Source: Nitrososphaeraceae archaeon (GTDB lineage Archaea; Thermoproteota; Nitrososphaeria; Nitrososphaerales; Nitrososphaeraceae). Taken from it: a stretch of DNA of 5,745 nt. The stretch is from contig JASHSN010000492.1 in the NCBI GenBank assembly GCA_030038695.1, positions 1 through 5,745 on the forward strand, written 5' to 3'. Positions 5,650-5,745 of this stretch are shown here, in pieces. Each line of letters opens with the position of its first letter. The first letter of the stretch is position 1. The notes beneath the pieces are model-generated. The model searched no databases and was not told the DNA's origin. It saw only the letters and a list, made by a program, of their open reading frames with translations. A program made the translations under genes and the position numbers.

Positions 5650-5745
5650 AGCCTATGCGAAAAGTCCTGCTGCTCTGAAAGTAATACATGTACAAGCAAA
5701 ATGCAACATAGCTATGTAGTTTTCTACTTTTTTCTCCCATCGTAT
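5649..5745. mobile_element. End of an IS5-like insertion sequence, cut by the window edge
   Basis: The sequence GAGCCTATGCGAAAAGTCC (from 5649) has the look of an IS terminal repeat, and the transposase stop codon lies inside it, as in compact IS5-family elements. The preceding bases TTA (5646-5648) fit the TNA target of some IS5 subgroups. If so, the element supplies the G of the ureC TAG stop. The other end lies outside the window, so the terminal repeat cannot be confirmed. Confidence 0.5.
5653..5745 (-). CDS. Transposase C-terminus, partial
   Basis: From the window edge the minus strand reads RWEKKVENYIAMLHFACTCI then TFRAAGLFA and stops at TAG (5655-5653). The pattern R.EK..ENY.AMLH.AC..I.FR is typical of the last helix of DDE transposases of the IS5-like group. 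The catalytic residues lie outside the window, so the family assignment rests on about 30 residues. It converges on ureC, with 3 nt between stop codons. Another frame over the same bases (ATG at 5740, 33 codons) is a shadow. Confidence 0.65.
   Translation of the reverse strand: MRWEKKVENYIAMLHFACTCITFRAAGLFA

Noticed and set aside
5706..5735. 12-bp palindrome ACATAGCTATGT followed by a T-rich stretch after ureC, terminator-like
   Set aside because: It lies in the antisense of transposase codons (Tyr-Ile-Ala-Met and a lysine run), so coding explains it. It may still stop ureABC transcripts, but that was not its evident origin.
5639..5740. Minus-strand 33-codon ATG frame beginning MGEKSRKLHS
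   Set aside because: It overlaps the recognisable transposase C-terminus in another frame and runs into the ureC end; a shadow.
1..5745. CRISPR array, tRNA or rRNA genes
   Set aside because: No repeat-spacer series, no tRNA arm motifs and no rRNA-like sequence seen on either strand.

Overview
The window most likely comes from an ammonia-oxidising archaeon (Nitrososphaeria, formerly Thaumarchaeota). The evidence is a TFB-type (archaeal TFIIB) transcription factor fragment at the left edge, short TATA-like boxes close to start codons, an AT-rich background, and a three-subunit urease of the kind such archaea use to obtain ammonia from urea. No rRNA or other marker fixes the genus, so this assignment is inference.

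Layout, left to right. 1-505 (-): a degraded TFB paralogue, cut by the window edge. 506-1237: no secure gene; it holds a decayed two-helix membrane protein (607-833), a perfect 16-bp palindrome (960-975) and a weak 59-codon ORF (966-1145, -). 1238-1390 (+): a 50-residue single C2H2 zinc-finger protein, followed by a doubtful 39-codon ORF and a second 16-bp palindrome (1491-1506). 2350-1545 (-): a two-gene unit of an unrecognised 97-residue protein and the urease nickel chaperone UreE, joined by a 4-base TTGA stop/start overlap. Upstream of it lie a 25-bp direct repeat (period 40 bp) and reading-frame fragments that may be a broken 5' part of the unknown gene. 2585-3150: mostly non-coding, with a possible leaderless mini-ORF and the ureABC promoter region. 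3151-5649 (+): ureA, ureB and ureC. 5649-5745: the end of an insertion sequence whose transposase C-terminus runs toward ureC and stops 3 nt past the ureC stop.

How the genes fit together: UreA, UreB and UreC form the nickel urease (urea + water to ammonia and carbamate). UreC keeps every nickel ligand, the carbamylated lysine and the flap Cys-His. UreE, encoded on the opposite strand, would supply nickel. UreF, UreG and UreD/UreH are not in the window and must lie elsewhere if the enzyme is active.

The main surprise is in ureA and ureB. ureA reads as a full UreA only if a -1 shift is allowed in a run of eight A (3216-3223). A similar -1 shift in nine A (3509-3517) would join a lysine/arginine-rich N-terminal extension to UreB. 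Two -1 shifts in the two longest A runs of the operon suggest either under-called homopolymers in the assembly or genuine slippage. The sequence alone cannot decide, but the near-intact UreA residues on both sides argue against old gene decay. The rest of the window shows real decay and mobile-element activity (TFB fragment, membrane-protein remnant, duplicated segment, IS end).
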